Positions 54,025 through 62,934 of a stretch of 64,000 bases of DNA are shown piece after piece. Numbering within the stretch: position 1 is the first letter of the stretch; every line of letters begins with the position of its first letter. The stretch lies in contig NZ_CP061379.1 in assembly GCF_015624505.1 (NCBI RefSeq), positions 1,736,001-1,800,000 on the forward strand, written 5' to 3'. The notes beneath the pieces are model-generated. The model was given only the letters and a program-made list of their open reading frames with translations, did not search any database and had not been told where the DNA came from. Origin of the DNA: Bradyrhizobium commune. Its GTDB lineage: Bacteria; Pseudomonadota; Alphaproteobacteria; Rhizobiales; Xanthobacteraceae. Both the position numbers and the translations under genes were made by a program.

Positions 54025-54720
54025 TCAGAGGCGGCGTCGTCGAATGACGAGATAGTAGGCGCACGGAGTCTTGCCGGCATTGATGAAACGATAGGACTCG
54101 CGCACATCGAAATAGAAGGAATCGCCGGTGTCGAGAACGTAGCTGGCTTCACCCGTCTGCACGGTGAGCTGGCCCTGATGCACGACCAGATATTTTTCCG
54201 TCGGCACCTTGTAGGGCGGCAGCTCGCCGGAGGATTCTCCCGGCGGAATCCTGTGCAGCAGGAACTCGAGGTCGTTGTCCAGATGCGTCGGGGACAGGTT
54301 GTGGCGCTCGAAGCCGGTTTCCGGATCCGTGAAGGCCAGTCGATTGGCTTTCCGGATCACCGTGACCTGCGCAGCATCCGGCTCCGCGCCCATCAGCGCC
54401 GACATCGAGACGTTGAGTCCCTTGGCGATCCGCACGATGATCGCAAGTGTCGGGCTCTTCTCGCCGCGTTCGACCTTCGACAGCATTGCGCGGCTGACGC
54501 CGGACTGCGCGGCGAATTCCTCGAGCGTCAATCCGGCTTGCGTCCGCAGCCGCTTCACCCGGCTGCCAACCTCGATCACGATGGCATCGTCGCCGGCGCG
54601 GCCCGCCCGCGGCTGGCGCTGCGATTTCACCGAAGCTTTGCGGGAAATTTCGCCCTCTTTTCCGGAGGCTTCCGAGGTCTTGTGTCGCCGTGTGGGCAAT
54701 CTATCGTGCATGCGGCGCAT
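54025..54720 (-). CDS. XRE-family regulator with cupin domain
   Basis: 231 residues (an ATG at 54711 is an alternative). A basic N-terminal tail precedes the HTH LTLEEFAAQSGVSRAMLSKV followed by SPTLAIIVRI. The C-terminal cupin includes KYLVVHQGQLTVQTG and SFYFDVRESYRF. Converges with the aldehyde dehydrogenase gene 16 bp away, so it could control that operon. Same architecture as the regulator at 39152 but the sequences differ. Confidence 0.88.
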   Translation of the reverse strand: MRRMHDRLPTRRHKTSEASGKEGEISRKASVKSQRQPRAGRAGDDAIVIEVGSRVKRLRTQAGLTLEEFAAQSGVSRAMLSKVERGEKSPTLAIIVRIAKGLNVSMSALMGAEPDAAQVTVIRKANRLAFTDPETGFERHNLSPTHLDNDLEFLLHRIPPGESSGELPPYKVPTEKYLVVHQGQLTVQTGEASYVLDTGDSFYFDVRESYRFINAGKTPCAYYLVIRRRRL

Positions 54721-54841
54721 ATTTTCAGAAGTCGAGGCGCCTCACAAGGTTGTATGCGGCCCTACTCTCGCGGAAGCGCTGCTCCGTGGCACCGGATCGC
54801 CGGGGACCGTCCTTCTCGCGACCGGGCCGCGGCGGCTGGCC

Positions 54842-56065
54842 TCACGAATTGACGTGCACGAAATCCCGCAGCAGCGGATAGATCTCGTTATTCCAGCGCT
54901 TGCCGGAAAACACGCCGTAATGGCCGACGCCGGCCTGCATGTGGTGGACGCGGCGATAGGCGCGCACGCCGGTGCAGAGGTCCTGGGCGGCAAGCGTCTG
55001 GCCGATCGAGCAGATGTCGTCCTTCTCGCCCTCGACCGTCATCAGCCCCATTCGGCCGACGGCCTTGGTGTCCACCGGCCGGCCCCGGTGCATCAGCTTG
55101 CCCTGCGGCAGCAGATGCTCCTGGAACACGTCGCGCACGGTCTCGATGTAGAATTCCGCCGGCAGATCCATCACGGCAAAATATTCGTCGTAGAAGGTCT
55201 TGATGGTCGCCGCCTTGTCCTTCTCGCCCTTGGCGATGTGGTTGGCGAGATCCATATGCTGCTTGATGTGGCGCTCGAGATTCATCGAGACGAAGGCGGT
55301 GAGCTGCACGAAGCCCGGATAGACTTTGCGCAGCGCGCCACGGCACTGCACCGGCACGTAGTTGATCAGGTTCTGCTCGAACCAGTCGATCGGCCGGCTC
55401 TTGGCGAACTCGTTGACCCTGGTCGGCTGGATCCGCGTGTCGATCGGCCCCGCCATCAGCGTCAGCGTCGCCGGCCGGGACGGATGGTTGCCCTCGCACA
55501 TGACGGCGGCGGCCGCGAGCGCCGAGACCGACGGCTGGCAGATTGCCACCATATGCGGCCGTGGGCCGAGCTGGCCCAGGAAGTCGATGAGGTGATCGGT
55601 ATAGTCGTCGAGGCCGAAGCGGCCCTCGCTGCGCGGAATGTCGCGCGGATTGTGCCAGTCGGTGATGTAGACGTCGTGGTCCTGCAGCAGCGTCTTCACG
55701 GTGCCGCGCAGCAGCGTGGCGAAATGGCCGGACATCGGCGCCACCAGTAGCATGCGCGGCTGCTCGGCCACGCCCTCCTTCCTGAAATGCAGCAGCGAGC
55801 CGAACGGCGTCGCGTAGGCGACCTCCTCGCGAATGGCGACCTCGCGGTTTCCGACCATGACGCTGTCGATGCCATAGGCTGGACGGTCATAGGTCAGGGT
55901 GGAGCGCGAGATCAGCTCCAGCGCCGCCGAGAGCCGGCCGACCACCTGGTCGGACATGCCCTGGGGCACCAGATTGAGGAATTTGAGTGCGGACGAGGCT
56001 CCCGCCCGAAACGGCGCCGTCAAATCCATGTGGTTCTGAAAGGCCTGATAGTACATCGACATCAT
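54842..56065 (-). CDS. phaZ: intracellular polyhydroxyalkanoate depolymerase
   Basis: 407 residues. It releases hydroxyalkanoate monomers from stored PHA granules in the cytoplasm. The lipase-like box is CQPS in VAICQPSVSALAAAAV, with a Cys nucleophile as in the PhaZ1 family; the acid and His lie near VEGEKDDICSIGQT and VGHYGVFSGKRW. The N-terminus MMSMYYQAFQNHMD is typical. The gene runs on the minus strand and starts divergently from the GST gene 169 bp away. It is followed by the XRE regulator after 121 bp. Confidence 0.93.
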   Translation of the reverse strand: MMSMYYQAFQNHMDLTAPFRAGASSALKFLNLVPQGMSDQVVGRLSAALELISRSTLTYDRPAYGIDSVMVGNREVAIREEVAYATPFGSLLHFRKEGVAEQPRMLLVAPMSGHFATLLRGTVKTLLQDHDVYITDWHNPRDIPRSEGRFGLDDYTDHLIDFLGQLGPRPHMVAICQPSVSALAAAAVMCEGNHPSRPATLTLMAGPIDTRIQPTRVNEFAKSRPIDWFEQNLINYVPVQCRGALRKVYPGFVQLTAFVSMNLERHIKQHMDLANHIAKGEKDKAATIKTFYDEYFAVMDLPAEFYIETVRDVFQEHLLPQGKLMHRGRPVDTKAVGRMGLMTVEGEKDDICSIGQTLAAQDLCTGVRAYRRVHHMQAGVGHYGVFSGKRWNNEIYPLLRDFVHVNS

Positions 56066-56233
56066 TCTGAAACGCCCACCTGTCCCGTGCTGCTATGCAA
56101 TATCGAAGCCAAACCGGAGTCAAATCGCCCCCAAAATTGGCACGTCGCTTGCTGCTCATTTGTGGGAAGCACAGGTAATGGGCACCGCCGCGGGCCGGGC
56201 GGGGTGCAGTCACAGGCGTGAGGGAAGAGCCAT

Positions 56234-56890
56234 ATGGCGAAGGCGACACTGACCATCAGCAGCAAGAACTACTCGTCCTGGTCGCTGCGTGGCTGGCTGC
56301 TGACGAGATTTTCGGGGCTCGATTTCGAGGAGGTGATCACCGCGCCGGACGATGCGTCCGCGCGTGCCGAAATCCTGCTGCTGTCGTCCTCGATCCTGGT
56401 GCCGTGCCTGCGGCACGAGGGCGCCACCGTCTGGGATACGCTGGCGATCGCCGAATACCTCAACGAGGCGATGCCCGAGGCCGGGCTATTGCCGGCCGAC
56501 CGCGTCCAGCGCGCCCATTGCCGCTCGATTTGCGGTGAAATCCATTCCGGCTTCACCACCCTGCGCGCCTCCCTGCCGGTCAATCTGAAGGGGCACTTCC
56601 CCGGCTTCAAGATCTGGTCGCGCGCGCAGGCCGACATCGACCGGGTCTGGTTCATCTGGCGCGACTGCCTGGAGAAGTCCGGCGGTCCGTTCCTGTTCGG
56701 CCAGCAGCGCACCATGGCGGACGCGATGTATGCCCCCGTGGTGACGCGCTTCGTGACCTATGACGTCCAGCTCGAGCCGCGTCTGAAGGCCTATGCCGAC
56801 ACCATCATGGCGATGCCCGAGATGCAGGAATGGATCGCGGCGGCCAAGGAAGAGCCGGCCGAGATCGAGGAGCTCGAGGTCGAATATTAG
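56234..56890 (+). CDS. glutathione S-transferase
   Basis: 218 residues. The thioredoxin-like N-terminal domain contains SSKNYSSWSLRGWLLTR with a catalytic Ser or Tyr region, and LVPCLRHEGATVWDTLAIAEY with the cis-Pro and glutathione-binding positions. The C-terminal helical domain follows. It conjugates or binds glutathione in the cytoplasm; substrate is open. Shares a 169-bp divergent gap with phaZ. Confidence 0.87.
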   Translation: MAKATLTISSKNYSSWSLRGWLLTRFSGLDFEEVITAPDDASARAEILLLSSSILVPCLRHEGATVWDTLAIAEYLNEAMPEAGLLPADRVQRAHCRSICGEIHSGFTTLRASLPVNLKGHFPGFKIWSRAQADIDRVWFIWRDCLEKSGGPFLFGQQRTMADAMYAPVVTRFVTYDVQLEPRLKAYADTIMAMPEMQEWIAAAKEEPAEIEELEVEY

Positions 56891-57163
56891 GCAGGTCGGG
56901 CGTCGTCCTGCCCGTTTCGGCGGCGGAGGCGGCCCACGCGCTGCCGGGAGCCATGCGACCGCCGCAATTAACTTTTGCTGCCGATCGCTTGTCCGTACCC
57001 GGTCGCATGCCTCGCAGATGTTGTACGGGCGAGCGGGGTGCCTGCGACATCTAGCCGTGAACAGGCGTGGACGGAGCTCTACGGCCGATTCGGACGCGAT
57101 TCGTTCGAACCGCGTTCCGAAGGTTAAGACGGCGCGCGGCGCCGTTGCATTTTGACACAGGCG

Positions 57164-57388
57164 CTAGGCCGCTCCGGTGTGCTTGACGCGCGGCAGGCGC
57201 CAGCCGATCACGGTTGCTTCCACCGCGACGCCGGCTGCGTCATTTTGCCAGCGTCCCTCGACATAGCGGCAGGCGAACGGCAGTTGATACGTTCCGCTGT
57301 GATCCTCGCACAAAACTTCGACCGGCAGGCCAGGTGGCGGTTCTCCGGCGCCATCGAATTCCGCCAGACGTCTATCGCGCGTAGCCAT
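57164..57388 (-). CDS. small hypothetical protein
   Basis: 74 residues. AGGGGAGA lies upstream of the ATG at 57388. The sequence has a Cys-x-x-x-x-x-G and a W-rich stretch (YVEGRWQND) with predominantly beta composition. No signal peptide, membrane segment or known motif. It may be real, as the codon pattern and start site are good, but no family is recognised. Left of it, 56891-57163 holds no supported gene. Confidence 0.5.
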   Translation of the reverse strand: MATRDRRLAEFDGAGEPPPGLPVEVLCEDHSGTYQLPFACRYVEGRWQNDAAGVAVEATVIGWRLPRVKHTGAA

Positions 57389-57591
57389 TGCAAAAATCTC
57401 CCCTAATCAAAGCCGCGGAAAGAGCGCCCACTTCTCCCGCGCGCGGTTCAGTGCTCCCCGTCCAAGGGAACACGCCAAGCTCAACGCGAGAATGCGGTAC
57501 GAGTGTGGTAGCCTCCCTGCATTGGCTGCGCGCAATCGGCGCACATTGCTGTGATCGACTTTGGCCGTGATCGATTTGACGAGGAACCGGA

Positions 57592-57930
57592 ATGTTGCGC
57601 ACGACCGCTGCCGTTTGTTTCGCGATGTTGCCGCTCGTCGCGCCGGTGCGCGCGCAGGACGTGCCCGGCATCGAGATCTGCACGGTCGAGAAGACCATGG
57701 AGCGGCGCACCAGCTGTCTCCAGAGCAACGTTGATTTCCTCCAGAAGACGATCACCAAGCTCAATGTCGATCATCAGCAAAAGATCGACGCCGCCAACCG
57801 TCAGATCGATGCGCTGAAGGTGACGGTCGTAGGCCTCCAGAAGACGCTCGGCGATCTCCAGGCCGCGCAGGCGAAGCTGGTGGAGGACGTAAAAAAGAAG
57901 CAGGACGCGCCGCCTGCGAAGGACAAGTAG
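57592..57930 (+). CDS. small periplasmic coiled-coil protein
   Basis: 112 residues with signal peptide (MLRTTAAVCFAMLPLVAPVR, cleaved near ALA/RAQ). The mature part is a coiled coil with Gln/Leu heptads (LQKTITKLNVDHQQKIDAAN), two Cys near its start (EICTVEK, RTSCLQ) that may form a disulphide, and a Lys-rich end. No known family. Looks like a small secreted structural or chaperone-like protein. A palindromic repeat starts 5 bp after its stop. Confidence 0.65.
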   Translation: MLRTTAAVCFAMLPLVAPVRAQDVPGIEICTVEKTMERRTSCLQSNVDFLQKTITKLNVDHQQKIDAANRQIDALKVTVVGLQKTLGDLQAAQAKLVEDVKKKQDAPPAKDK

Positions 57931-57935
57931 ACTAC

Positions 57936-58029
57936 GCAGGGTGGGCAAACCGTAGCGTGCCCACCATGCCAGCGGCGGGTGCGGACAGATGGTGGGCACG
58001 GCGCAAGTGCGCCTTTGCCCACCCTACGA
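57936..58029. repeat. nested palindromic repeat R2
   Basis: Outer arms 57939-57949 and 58014-58024 and inner arms 57957-57967 and 57989-57999 are perfect inverted repeats. Read in reverse it shares about 40 bp with repeat R1 at 17794 (from CGTAGGGTGGGC through the inner arm), so R2 is the same element in the opposite orientation. Confidence 0.85.
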
Positions 58030-58122
58030 GTCCGGCGTTCGCGGCACGAGAGCAATCCGGATCAAGCGCGCTGCGGCGGCGGGGCGCATCATTCGCCTTG
58101 CTTCGAACGAGAGGCGTAACCC

Positions 58123-58956
58123 ATGAACCCAGCCCACCGCGCGCTCTGGTACATCGAGAGCCACCTCGCCGAGCCGATGACGCTCGACGAGATCGCTGGC
58201 GTCGGTGGCGTGTCGCGGTTCCACATGGTGCGTGCGTTTGCCGCAGCCACCGGTCTGCCGGTGATGCGCTACGTGCGCGCACGCCGGCTGAGTGAAGCGG
58301 CGCGCAGTCTTGCCAAGGGCGCGCCGCACATTCTCAGCATCGCGCTGGAGGCGGATTACGGCTCGCACGAAGCATTCACCCGCGCGTTCCGCGACCAGTT
58401 TGGCACCACGCCCGAAGCGGTGCGGGCGGCAACGTGCATCAGCGATCTCCAGCTTCAGGAGCCGATCCTCATGGACTCCACCATGCTCGACAACCTCAAA
58501 GCCCCACGTTTCGAAACCGCAAAGGCCTTCCTCGTCGCAGGCCTCGCCGAGCGCATCACCTGCGAGAATGGCGCGATCATCCCGGGCCTGTGGTACCGCT
58601 TCCATCAGGAAGTCGCCGATACCCCAGCGCGCGTCGGCAACGTGGCTTACGGCGTCTGCTGCAACGGCGATGATTCCGGCAATTTCGATTACATCGCCGG
58701 CGTCGAGGTCGCGGACTTCTCTGACCTGCCGCGCGGGCTCGGCCGCATCCGTATCCCCGAGCAGCGCTATGCTGTGTTCACCCATTCAGACCACGTCGCC
58801 TCGATCCGCCGCACCGTCAACACGATCTGGAATCAATGGCTGCCGACCTCGGGCCTCAAAGCTGCCGACGCGCCGAACTTCGAGCGCTACGATGAAAAAT
58901 TCGACCCCATGACCGGCAATGGCGGCTTCGAGATCTGGGTGCCCGTCAGGGAGTAA
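58123..58956 (+). CDS. AraC-type regulator with GyrI-like effector domain
   Basis: 277 residues; GAGAGG site upstream. The first 100 residues are an AraC double HTH placed at the N-terminus: MTLDEIAGVGGVSRFHMVRA and SIALEADYGSHEAFTRAFR, with the closing TTPEAVR. The C-terminal half (about 120-277) is a GyrI-like small-molecule binding domain (AGLAERITCENGAIIPGLW; GFEIWVP). This HTH-first arrangement is seen in Rob/SoxS-like drug-responsive regulators. Ligand and targets are unknown. Confidence 0.88.
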   Translation: MNPAHRALWYIESHLAEPMTLDEIAGVGGVSRFHMVRAFAAATGLPVMRYVRARRLSEAARSLAKGAPHILSIALEADYGSHEAFTRAFRDQFGTTPEAVRAATCISDLQLQEPILMDSTMLDNLKAPRFETAKAFLVAGLAERITCENGAIIPGLWYRFHQEVADTPARVGNVAYGVCCNGDDSGNFDYIAGVEVADFSDLPRGLGRIRIPEQRYAVFTHSDHVASIRRTVNTIWNQWLPTSGLKAADAPNFERYDEKFDPMTGNGGFEIWVPVRE

Positions 58957-58969
58957 GCATGATCCGGAG

Positions 58970-59004
58970 AGTCTAAAGCGCGATATCTCATCGCGCTTTA
59001 GACT
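58970..59004. repeat. 15-bp perfect stem-loop
   Basis: AGTCTAAAGCGCGAT (58970-58984) pairs exactly with its complement at 58990-59004 around ATCTC. It follows the AraC stop by 14 bp and may act as terminator; the same motif appears as a dispersed palindrome in rhizobia as far as I recall. Confidence 0.65.
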
Positions 59005-59135
59005 GCAACGCAGCATTGCGCCGGCTTGCTTGGCAAGCCCCAACGACTTTGTCATAACCGCTGGCAAAACTTGCCTGCGGGGCCCGTGCCGGACATCCCG
59101 AGCAAGCCATAACAAGCAGCCGGGAGGGTCCCCCA

Positions 59136-60074
59136 ATGTCCAGTGCCACGCCCAACATGCGCGTTCTCGCCACCGACCTCGAATTCCCCGAAGGACCCGT
59201 GGTGATGCCGGATGGTTCGGTCGTGCTGGTGGAAATCCGCGGCCAGCGGCTGACCCGCGTTTATCCCGACGGCCGCAAGGAGACCGTCGCCAAGGTGCCG
59301 GGCGGCCCGAACGGCGCGGCGCTGGGCCCCGACGGCAAGATCTACATCTGCAACAATGGCGGTTTCTCCTGGATTCCGACCCGCAACACGATCATGCCGG
59401 GACCGCAGCCCGACGATTATCTCGGCGGCTCGATCCAGTGCGTCGATCTGCAATCCGGCAAGGTCGAGACCGTCGTCACCAAATGCGGCGAGCACGATCT
59501 GCGCGGGCCGAACGATCTGGTATTCGACAAGCAGGGCGGCCTCTGGTTCTCCGACCTGGGAAAACGCCGCGCCCGCGAGATGGACGTCGGCGGCATGTAC
59601 TATCTCAAGCCCGGCATGAGCGAGATCGTCGAAGTCGTGCACGGCGTGCTGCCGGCCAACGGCATCGGTCTCTCCCCGGACGAAAACACCGTCTACATCG
59701 CGGAGACGCCGACGGGCCGGCTCTGGGCCTACGAGCTCTCCGCGCCCGGCACGCTGAAGCCGCGCGACGTGATCTATCGCGGCGAGCGGGGCAAGCCGAT
59801 CTGCGGCCTCGGCGGCTACCAGATGTTCGACTCGCTCGCGGTGGAAGCGAACGGCAATGTCTGCGTCGCCACGCTCGTCTCCGGCTGCATCTCGGTGATC
59901 GCGCCCGACGGCACGCTGGTCGAGCAGGTCCCGACCGGCGACCGCGCCACCACCAACATCGCCTTCGGCGGCCCCGAGCTCAAGACCGCCTACATCACGC
60001 TGTCCGGCAAGGGCGAGCTCGTCGCCATGGACTGGCCGCGCAGCGGTTTGCCGTTGAATTTTCTGAATAAGTGA
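59136..60074 (+). CDS. SMP-30/gluconolactonase family protein
   Basis: 312 residues; strong GGGAGGG site. Six-bladed propeller of the SMP-30 family: EFPEGPVVMPDGSVVLVE with the metal-binding Glu, GPNDLVFDKQGGLWFSD with Asn/Asp, and ANGIGLSPDENTVYIAET. These enzymes hydrolyse sugar or other lactones with a divalent metal. No signal peptide. Its role is not fixed by the neighbours (GNAT acetyltransferase, then GMC oxidoreductase). Confidence 0.88.
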   Translation: MSSATPNMRVLATDLEFPEGPVVMPDGSVVLVEIRGQRLTRVYPDGRKETVAKVPGGPNGAALGPDGKIYICNNGGFSWIPTRNTIMPGPQPDDYLGGSIQCVDLQSGKVETVVTKCGEHDLRGPNDLVFDKQGGLWFSDLGKRRAREMDVGGMYYLKPGMSEIVEVVHGVLPANGIGLSPDENTVYIAETPTGRLWAYELSAPGTLKPRDVIYRGERGKPICGLGGYQMFDSLAVEANGNVCVATLVSGCISVIAPDGTLVEQVPTGDRATTNIAFGGPELKTAYITLSGKGELVAMDWPRSGLPLNFLNK

Positions 60075-60115
60075 GCCAAGCCGTCATCGTACGGGAGGCG
60101 AGGCAACTCTCAGAC

Positions 60116-60218
60116 CCTCACCCTGAGGAGCGCGCCCTTCGCGCGCGTCTCGAAGGGCGAGGCCACCAGCCGGGCCTTCATCCTTCGAGACGCGCGTTCC
60201 GCGCTCCTCAGGATGAGG
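60116..60218. repeat. long inverted repeat, CCTGAGGAGCGCG type
   Basis: Arms 60116-60157 and 60182-60218 pair imperfectly (CCTCACCCTGAGGAGCGCG with CGCGCTCCTCAGGATGAGG) and hold CGAGACGCGCG. It fills the SMP-30 to GNAT gap together with the half repeat below. Confidence 0.7.
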
Positions 60219-60228
60219 AGTTGGCAGT

Positions 60229-60257
60229 CTGGATTGCTTCGCTTCGCTCGCAATGAC
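60229..60257. repeat. interspersed repeat, half copy D
   Basis: Contains only the right arm (CTGGATTGCTTCGCTTCGCTC..AATGAC type) of the family with copies at 10853, 16194 and 19981; a truncated member directly abutting the previous repeat. Confidence 0.65.
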
Positions 60258-60274
60258 AACGGAGAGAGACTTCG

Positions 60275-60868
60275 ATGCCCTGGCCTGATCCCATCACCCT
60301 GCGCGGACAGCACGCCCGTCTCGAGCCGCTGTCGCATCAGCACCGCGAGGCCCTGGTGGAGGCCGTCAAGGACGGCGAGCTCTCAAAGCTCTGGTACACC
60401 GCGATCCCGCTGCCGGAGAACATGGGCAAGGAGATCGACCGCCGCCTCGCGCTTCAGACCGCGGGCTCGATGCTGCCCTTCACCGTGTTCGACGCCGATG
60501 GCGCGATCGTCGGGATGACGACCTACATGAACATCGATGCCACCAACCGCCGCGTCGAGATCGGCTCGACCTGGTACGGCAAGAGCGCGCAGCGCGGCCC
60601 GCTCAACACGCAGTGCAAGCTGCTTTTGCTCAGGCACGCCTTCGAAACCTTGAACTGCATCGCGGTCGAATTCCGCACGCATTTCTTCAATCACCAGAGC
60701 CGCCGCGCCATTGAACGTCTCGGCGCCAAGCAGGACGGCATTCTGCGCAGCCATCAGATCGCGCCGAACGGCACGCTGCGCGACACCGTCGTGTACAGCA
60801 TCACCGCGGCGGAATGGCCGACAGTGAAGGCGCATCTCGAATTTCAACTCAACGACAAGCCGCGCTAA
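60275..60868 (+). CDS. GNAT-family N-acetyltransferase
   Basis: 197 residues, GGAGAGAG upstream. The RimJ/RimL-type pattern is clear: LRGQHARLEPLS at the N-terminus, AIVGMTTYMNIDATNRRVEI, and RTHFFNHQSRRAIERLGAKQ in the acetyl-CoA region. It transfers an acetyl group to an unknown amine. Next gene (GMC oxidoreductase) starts 16 bp later, so co-transcription is plausible. Confidence 0.85.
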   Translation: MPWPDPITLRGQHARLEPLSHQHREALVEAVKDGELSKLWYTAIPLPENMGKEIDRRLALQTAGSMLPFTVFDADGAIVGMTTYMNIDATNRRVEIGSTWYGKSAQRGPLNTQCKLLLLRHAFETLNCIAVEFRTHFFNHQSRRAIERLGAKQDGILRSHQIAPNGTLRDTVVYSITAAEWPTVKAHLEFQLNDKPR

Positions 60869-60884
60869 GGGCGGCCGGAGCACC

Positions 60885-62531
60885 ATGGATAGATTTGACT
60901 ATGTGATTATCGGCGCGGGCTCCGCCGGTTGTATCCTCACCAGCCGGCTCAGCGAAGATCCCGGTACCAGCGTCTGCGTGCTCGAAGCGGGTCCGAGCGA
61001 CTGGCATCCCTACATCCATCTGCCGGCGGGGTTCATCAAGACCTTCCACATGAAGAGCATCAACTGGGCCTACCAGCAGGAGGTCGGGCCCTATACCGGC
61101 GGGCGCAGCATCTATGCGCCGCGCGGCAAGACGCTCGGCGGGTCGTCCTCGATCAACGGCCACATCTACAACCGCGGCCAGCGGATGGATTTCGACACCT
61201 GGGCGCAGATGGGCAATCGCGGCTGGGGCTATGCCGATGTGCTGCCCTACTTCAAGCGATTGGAGAAGCGGGTCGGCGAGGGCGACAACACTTTTCGTGG
61301 GCGCGACGGCAACCTCACCGTCACCACCATGGAATGGCGCGATCCGCTCTGCGAAGCTTTCATGGAAGGCGCCGTGAGCCTCGGCATTCCCCGCAACCCC
61401 GACTACAACGGCAAGACCCAGGAGGGCGTCTCCTACTGCCAGCGCACCATCAACAATGGCCTGCGCGTCTCCGGCTCGACCGCGTTCCTGAAGCCCGCGA
61501 TGAAGCGCCCGAACGTGCATGTGCACACCCATGCGCACGCGACCGAGATCATCTTCGAGGGCAAGCGCGCCGTCGGCGTGCGCTACATGAAGGGTGGCCG
61601 CGGCGGCACGCCGTTGGAAGTCCGCGCCAACAAGGAAGTGATCCTGTCCGGCGGCACCTATAATTCGCCGCAGCTGCTCCAGCTCTCCGGCATCGGCTCG
61701 CCCGATCTGCTCGGCGCCCACGGCATCGCCGTGCGTCATGCGCTCCCCGTCGGCGAAGGCCTCCAGGACCACTACGCCCCACGCACGGTGGCGCGCGTGA
61801 AAGACATCCAGACCATCAACCAGCTCCGCCGCGGTTGGCATCTCTGGGTCGAGGCGCTGAAATGGGCGACCGCGCGCCGCGGCCTGCTCTCGCTGTCGCC
61901 GACCATGGTCTATTGCTTCTGGCACTCCGGCGAGAGCGCCGACAGCTCCGACCTCCAGCTCACCTTCACGCCGGCGAGCTACAAGGAGGGCGTGCAGGGC
62001 CAGCTCGAGGACGAGCCCGGCATGACGGTCGCCTCCTGGCAGCAGCGCCCCGAGAGCCGCGGCTATGTCCGCATCCGCTCCTCCGATCCGTTCGCGCCGC
62101 CGATCATCCAGACCAATTATCTCGACGCCGAGCTCGACCGCCGCGTCATCGTCGGCGGCATGAAGCTCGCGCGCAGGCTTTTGAAGAGCGCGCCGCTGTC
62201 GCCCTATTATGCCTACGAGGATTTCCCCGGTCCCAACATCAACACCGACGACGAATTCCTCGCCGCCGCCACCGAGCGCGGCACCACCACCTTCCACCCC
62301 GGTTGCACCTGCCGCATGGGCCCGGCAGATTCGACCTGGGCCGTGGTCGACGACCAGCTCCGCGTCCACGGGCTGGAGGGCCTCCGTGTCATCGACGCCT
62401 CGGTGATGCCGCGCATGATCTCGGCAAATCTGAACGCCTCCACCATGATGATCGCCGACCGCGCCTCGGACCTCATCCGCGGCAAGCAGCCGATGGAAGC
62501 CGCGCGCGTTCCGGATGCGGCGGTGGCGTGA
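60885..62531 (+). CDS. GMC-family FAD oxidoreductase (choline dehydrogenase-like)
   Basis: 548 residues. The FAD fold begins DYVIIGAGSAGCILTSRLSE, followed by PRGKTLGGSSSINGHIYNRG, the GMC signature, and SGGTYNSPQLLQLSGIG. The catalytic His is in TTTFHPGCTCRMG and a second conserved segment is SANLNASTMMIADRASDLI. Such enzymes oxidise primary alcohols such as choline with an unspecified electron acceptor. No betaine-aldehyde dehydrogenase is beside it, so choline specificity is not certain. Confidence 0.9.
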   Translation: MDRFDYVIIGAGSAGCILTSRLSEDPGTSVCVLEAGPSDWHPYIHLPAGFIKTFHMKSINWAYQQEVGPYTGGRSIYAPRGKTLGGSSSINGHIYNRGQRMDFDTWAQMGNRGWGYADVLPYFKRLEKRVGEGDNTFRGRDGNLTVTTMEWRDPLCEAFMEGAVSLGIPRNPDYNGKTQEGVSYCQRTINNGLRVSGSTAFLKPAMKRPNVHVHTHAHATEIIFEGKRAVGVRYMKGGRGGTPLEVRANKEVILSGGTYNSPQLLQLSGIGSPDLLGAHGIAVRHALPVGEGLQDHYAPRTVARVKDIQTINQLRRGWHLWVEALKWATARRGLLSLSPTMVYCFWHSGESADSSDLQLTFTPASYKEGVQGQLEDEPGMTVASWQQRPESRGYVRIRSSDPFAPPIIQTNYLDAELDRRVIVGGMKLARRLLKSAPLSPYYAYEDFPGPNINTDDEFLAAATERGTTTFHPGCTCRMGPADSTWAVVDDQLRVHGLEGLRVIDASVMPRMISANLNASTMMIADRASDLIRGKQPMEAARVPDAAVA

Positions 62532-62537
62532 GGATTT

Positions 62538-62625
62538 GTAGGGTGGGTTAGCGTCAGCGTAACCCACCACGTCTCTCGACGCGGAGAAAGAAGAGGTGGG
62601 TTACGCTGACGCTAACCCACCCTAC
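62538..62625. repeat. nested palindromic repeat R3 (31-bp perfect arms)
   Basis: 62538-62568 and 62595-62625 are exact reverse complements over 31 bp with a 26-bp spacer. Each arm is itself partly palindromic (GTGGGTTA ... TAACCCAC), so cloverleaf-like folding is possible. Same GTAGGGTGGG boundary as R1, R2 and R4 but a different core. Confidence 0.9.
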
Positions 62626-62666
62626 GAGCTAACCACCTTACGGGTCTTTTCCGGAGCTGTGACGCG

Positions 62667-62930
62667 ATGCCGACGAGGTCCGAACTGATCGATCGATGCC
62701 GGGCAATGATCGTTGCCGGGAATGGCGCGGGAGACGAGCTGATAGCCTATCTTCGAGCCGAAGGATGCCACAAGATTGAGAGCATCGCGGTTCTGCGCGA
62801 AGTCTTGAACGTCAATCTAGGTGAGGCAAAACGTCTGGTGCATTGCAGTCCAACATGGGCTGATGTGCGGCAGCGAGACGACAAATTTCATGATCAATTC
62901 TCGACAATCCTCGGAGAGCAGGAAGAGTAG
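62667..62930 (+). CDS. small protein with bL12 C-terminal-like motif
   Basis: 87 residues. The segment SIAVLREVLNVNLGEAKRLV has the helix-strand pattern of the ribosomal bL12 C-terminal fold (L-R-E-x-x-x-x-x-L-x-E-A-K-x-L-V). Upstream ATG site GGAGC is fair. No signal peptide or catalytic motif. The next gene begins 4 nt after its stop, so the two are co-transcribed. I do not recognise a defined family; similarity to bL12 is a motif impression. Confidence 0.65.
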   Translation: MPTRSELIDRCRAMIVAGNGAGDELIAYLRAEGCHKIESIAVLREVLNVNLGEAKRLVHCSPTWADVRQRDDKFHDQFSTILGEQEE

Positions 62931-62934
62931 TGAT

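Noticed and set aside
57060..57160. Possible tRNA-like GTTCGAACC stretch
   Set aside because: The flanking bases cannot form a T arm or acceptor stem, and no anticodon arm is present
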